Origin: Aselliscus stoliczkanus
Lineage: Eukaryota > Chordata > Mammalia > Chiroptera > Hipposideridae
Length of the DNA stretch: 64,000 nucleotides
NCBI GenBank assembly: GCA_033961575.1
Contig: CM066729.1
Coordinates: 35,994,501 to 36,058,500 of the forward strand
Reading direction: 5' to 3'
In this document: positions 62,925-64,000 of the stretch, one piece after another
Layout of the letters: every line of letters begins with the position of its first letter
Numbering within the stretch: position 1 is the stretch's first letter
Position numbers and translations under genes: made by a program
Notes under the pieces: generated by a model
Database searches by the model: none
Told to the model about the DNA's origin: nothing
The model's input: only the letters and a program-made list of their open reading frames with translations

Positions 62925-63749
62925 CCATATGGAAGAAATGTAAATTGGTACACCCACTGAGGAAAACAGTATGAAGGGTCCTCAAAAAATTAAGAATAGA
63001 ATTATCATATGACTGGGCCAGCCGAGAGGCTCAGTTGGTTAAGAGCTCGCTCAAGGGTGTGAGCTGAGCTCTGAGCAACAGCAGTTCAATGCCAGCCCGA
63101 GCTGAGCTGCCTCTAAGCTGCCAATAGGTGGCAGGATGGCTCAGCTAAAAAAAAAAAATTACCATATGACCTAGTAATCCCTCTTCTGAGTATCTACCCA
63201 AAGATTCTGAAAACATTTATTCGTAAAGATACATATATCCCTATGTTCATTGCAACATTATTCAAGGTGGCCAAAATAAAAAGATTCAGAGCGTCCTTCA
63301 ATAGATGATGGATAAAGAAGATGTGAGATGTGGTACATATATACAATGGGGTATTACTCAGCCATTAGAAAAGGTGAAATACTGCCATTTGCAACAACAT
63401 GGATGGATCTTTAGATTATCATGCCAAGCGAAATAAGTCAGATAGAAAAAGTTGAGAACCATATGATTTCACTTACATGTGGGATATAAAACTGAAAGCA
63501 ACAAATCAACAAACAAATATACAAAAACTGATAGACACAGATAACAGTTTAGTAGTTACTAGAGGGTAAAGAGGGAGGGAAAGAGGTAGAAAAGAGTAGA
63601 GGGGGTCAAATACATGATGACAAAGGAGATTTGACTTTGGGTGGTGGATATACAATGCAATATATAGATGATATATTATAGAATTGTATACTTGAAACAT
63701 ATACAATTTTATTAACCAATGCCACTGCAATAAATGTAATAAAAATAAG
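62925..63749 (+). mobile_element. 5'-truncated L1 3' end (interrupted by a SINE)
   Basis: Sense L1 sequence coding W-K-K-C-K-L-V-H-P and continuing through TACAATGGGGTATTACTCAG, ACATGGATGGATCTTTAGAT and TTCACTTACATGTGGGATAT to the 3' UTR and an A-rich tail. It is followed by AAAGCAAAGCAG at 63750-63761, which matches the 12 bases left of the preceding VES-like SINE at 11 of 12 positions. Confidence 0.88.
63014..63157 (+). repeat. tRNA-derived SINE nested in the L1
   Basis: GGGCCAGCCGAGAGGCTCAG and then TTGGTTAAGAGCTCG begin a tRNA-headed SINE with an A-tail, flanked by ATTATCATATGAC (63001-63013) and ATTACCATATGAC (63158-63170). It differs from the two main families after the A-box. Confidence 0.85.
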
Positions 63750-64000
63750 AAAGCAAAGCAGTAAAATTATTTTAGATACATTCTTTCACACACTTTGACT
63801 TTCCCGACCAGTCTGTACTGCTGCAAAAGACTGTTTAAAAAGTAATGTATGTAAATTAACTTCCTCACGATACAGAAAGTATGAGCCAGATATATTTAGT
63901 GTTATTTATTTTAAAGAAAAAGCCATCTAATTTAGGTTGGTGTTTTTATCAGCTAGTTCCTTCTGTCAGTTTCTAGCATTTCTCAACAAGGTGAAGAGAA

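Larger units (their letters stand above)
27560..64000 (+). other. SERPINI1: SERPINI1 gene, 5' end (exon 1 and part of intron 1)
   Basis: SERPINI1 encodes neuroserpin, a secreted neuronal serpin that inhibits tissue-type plasminogen activator. The assignment rests on position (head-to-head with PDCD10 across a CpG island, as in human) and on exon 1 resembling the human leader ending GGTGTGTGGGAG. No frame resembling the neuroserpin signal peptide or serpin fold was found on the plus strand to 64000, so the start-codon exon probably lies to the right. The first intron is also long in human. Everything after 27644 in this window is intron filled with repeats. Confidence 0.8.

Noticed and set aside
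63929..63940. TTTAGGTTGGTG, resembling the start of a MADE1 mariner terminal repeat
   Set aside because: Only about 11 bases match, the sequence diverges immediately, and there is no partner repeat within about 80 bp.
27645..64000. Search for SERPINI1 exon 2 (start codon, signal peptide, first serpin helices)
   Set aside because: No plus-strand frame resembling the neuroserpin N terminus was seen; it presumably lies past the right edge.

Overview
The window is mammalian nuclear DNA: AT-rich, split by introns, and dense in interspersed repeats, with one CpG island near 26.4-27.7 kb. Two neighbouring genes can be identified from splice-bounded exons. On the minus strand lies the 5' part of PDCD10 (CCM3), with two coding exons: codons 1-32 at 10374-10469 and the next 18 codons at 1727-1780. 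Its promoter and first non-coding exon sit at about 26.66-26.79 kb. On the plus strand the non-coding first exon of SERPINI1 (neuroserpin) ends at 27644, and everything after that reads as its first intron. This head-to-head arrangement matches the known PDCD10/SERPINI1 bidirectional promoter on human chromosome 3.

The repeats suggest a bat. There are many young tRNA-headed SINEs with clean target-site duplications, a VES-like SINE, and a SINE with an Ile-tRNA-like head and a tail of the kind I associate with horseshoe and leaf-nosed bats (Rhinolophoidea). The species call is an inference from memory of SINE families, not something proved here.

Layout. 1-26.66 kb: PDCD10 introns carrying old hAT, MIR and L2 fragments, a small TA-flanked MITE, five tRNA SINEs, two TCTA microsatellites, and a near-perfect 28-bp inverted repeat beside one of them. 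26.4-27.7 kb: CpG island with two ZNF143-type sites, two CCAAT boxes, ETS motifs and a GC-box cluster. 27.65-64 kb: SERPINI1 intron 1, with a long L1 ORF2 relic (36.9-40 kb) interrupted by a dimeric SINE, a Tigger1-type relic, a rearranged mariner, L2 and L1 fragments, several 420-450 bp SINEs and a possible SINE-L1 chimera at 62.7-63.75 kb. SERPINI1 exon 2, which carries the start codon, was not found and is expected beyond the right edge.

No viral, CRISPR or bacterial-type system is present. The most unusual structures are the mariner at 43.12-43.70 kb, which has two copies of its 3' end in inverted orientation and a nearby related sequence preserving the empty site; the dimeric SINE; the SINE-L1 chimera; and the modular structure of the SINE families.
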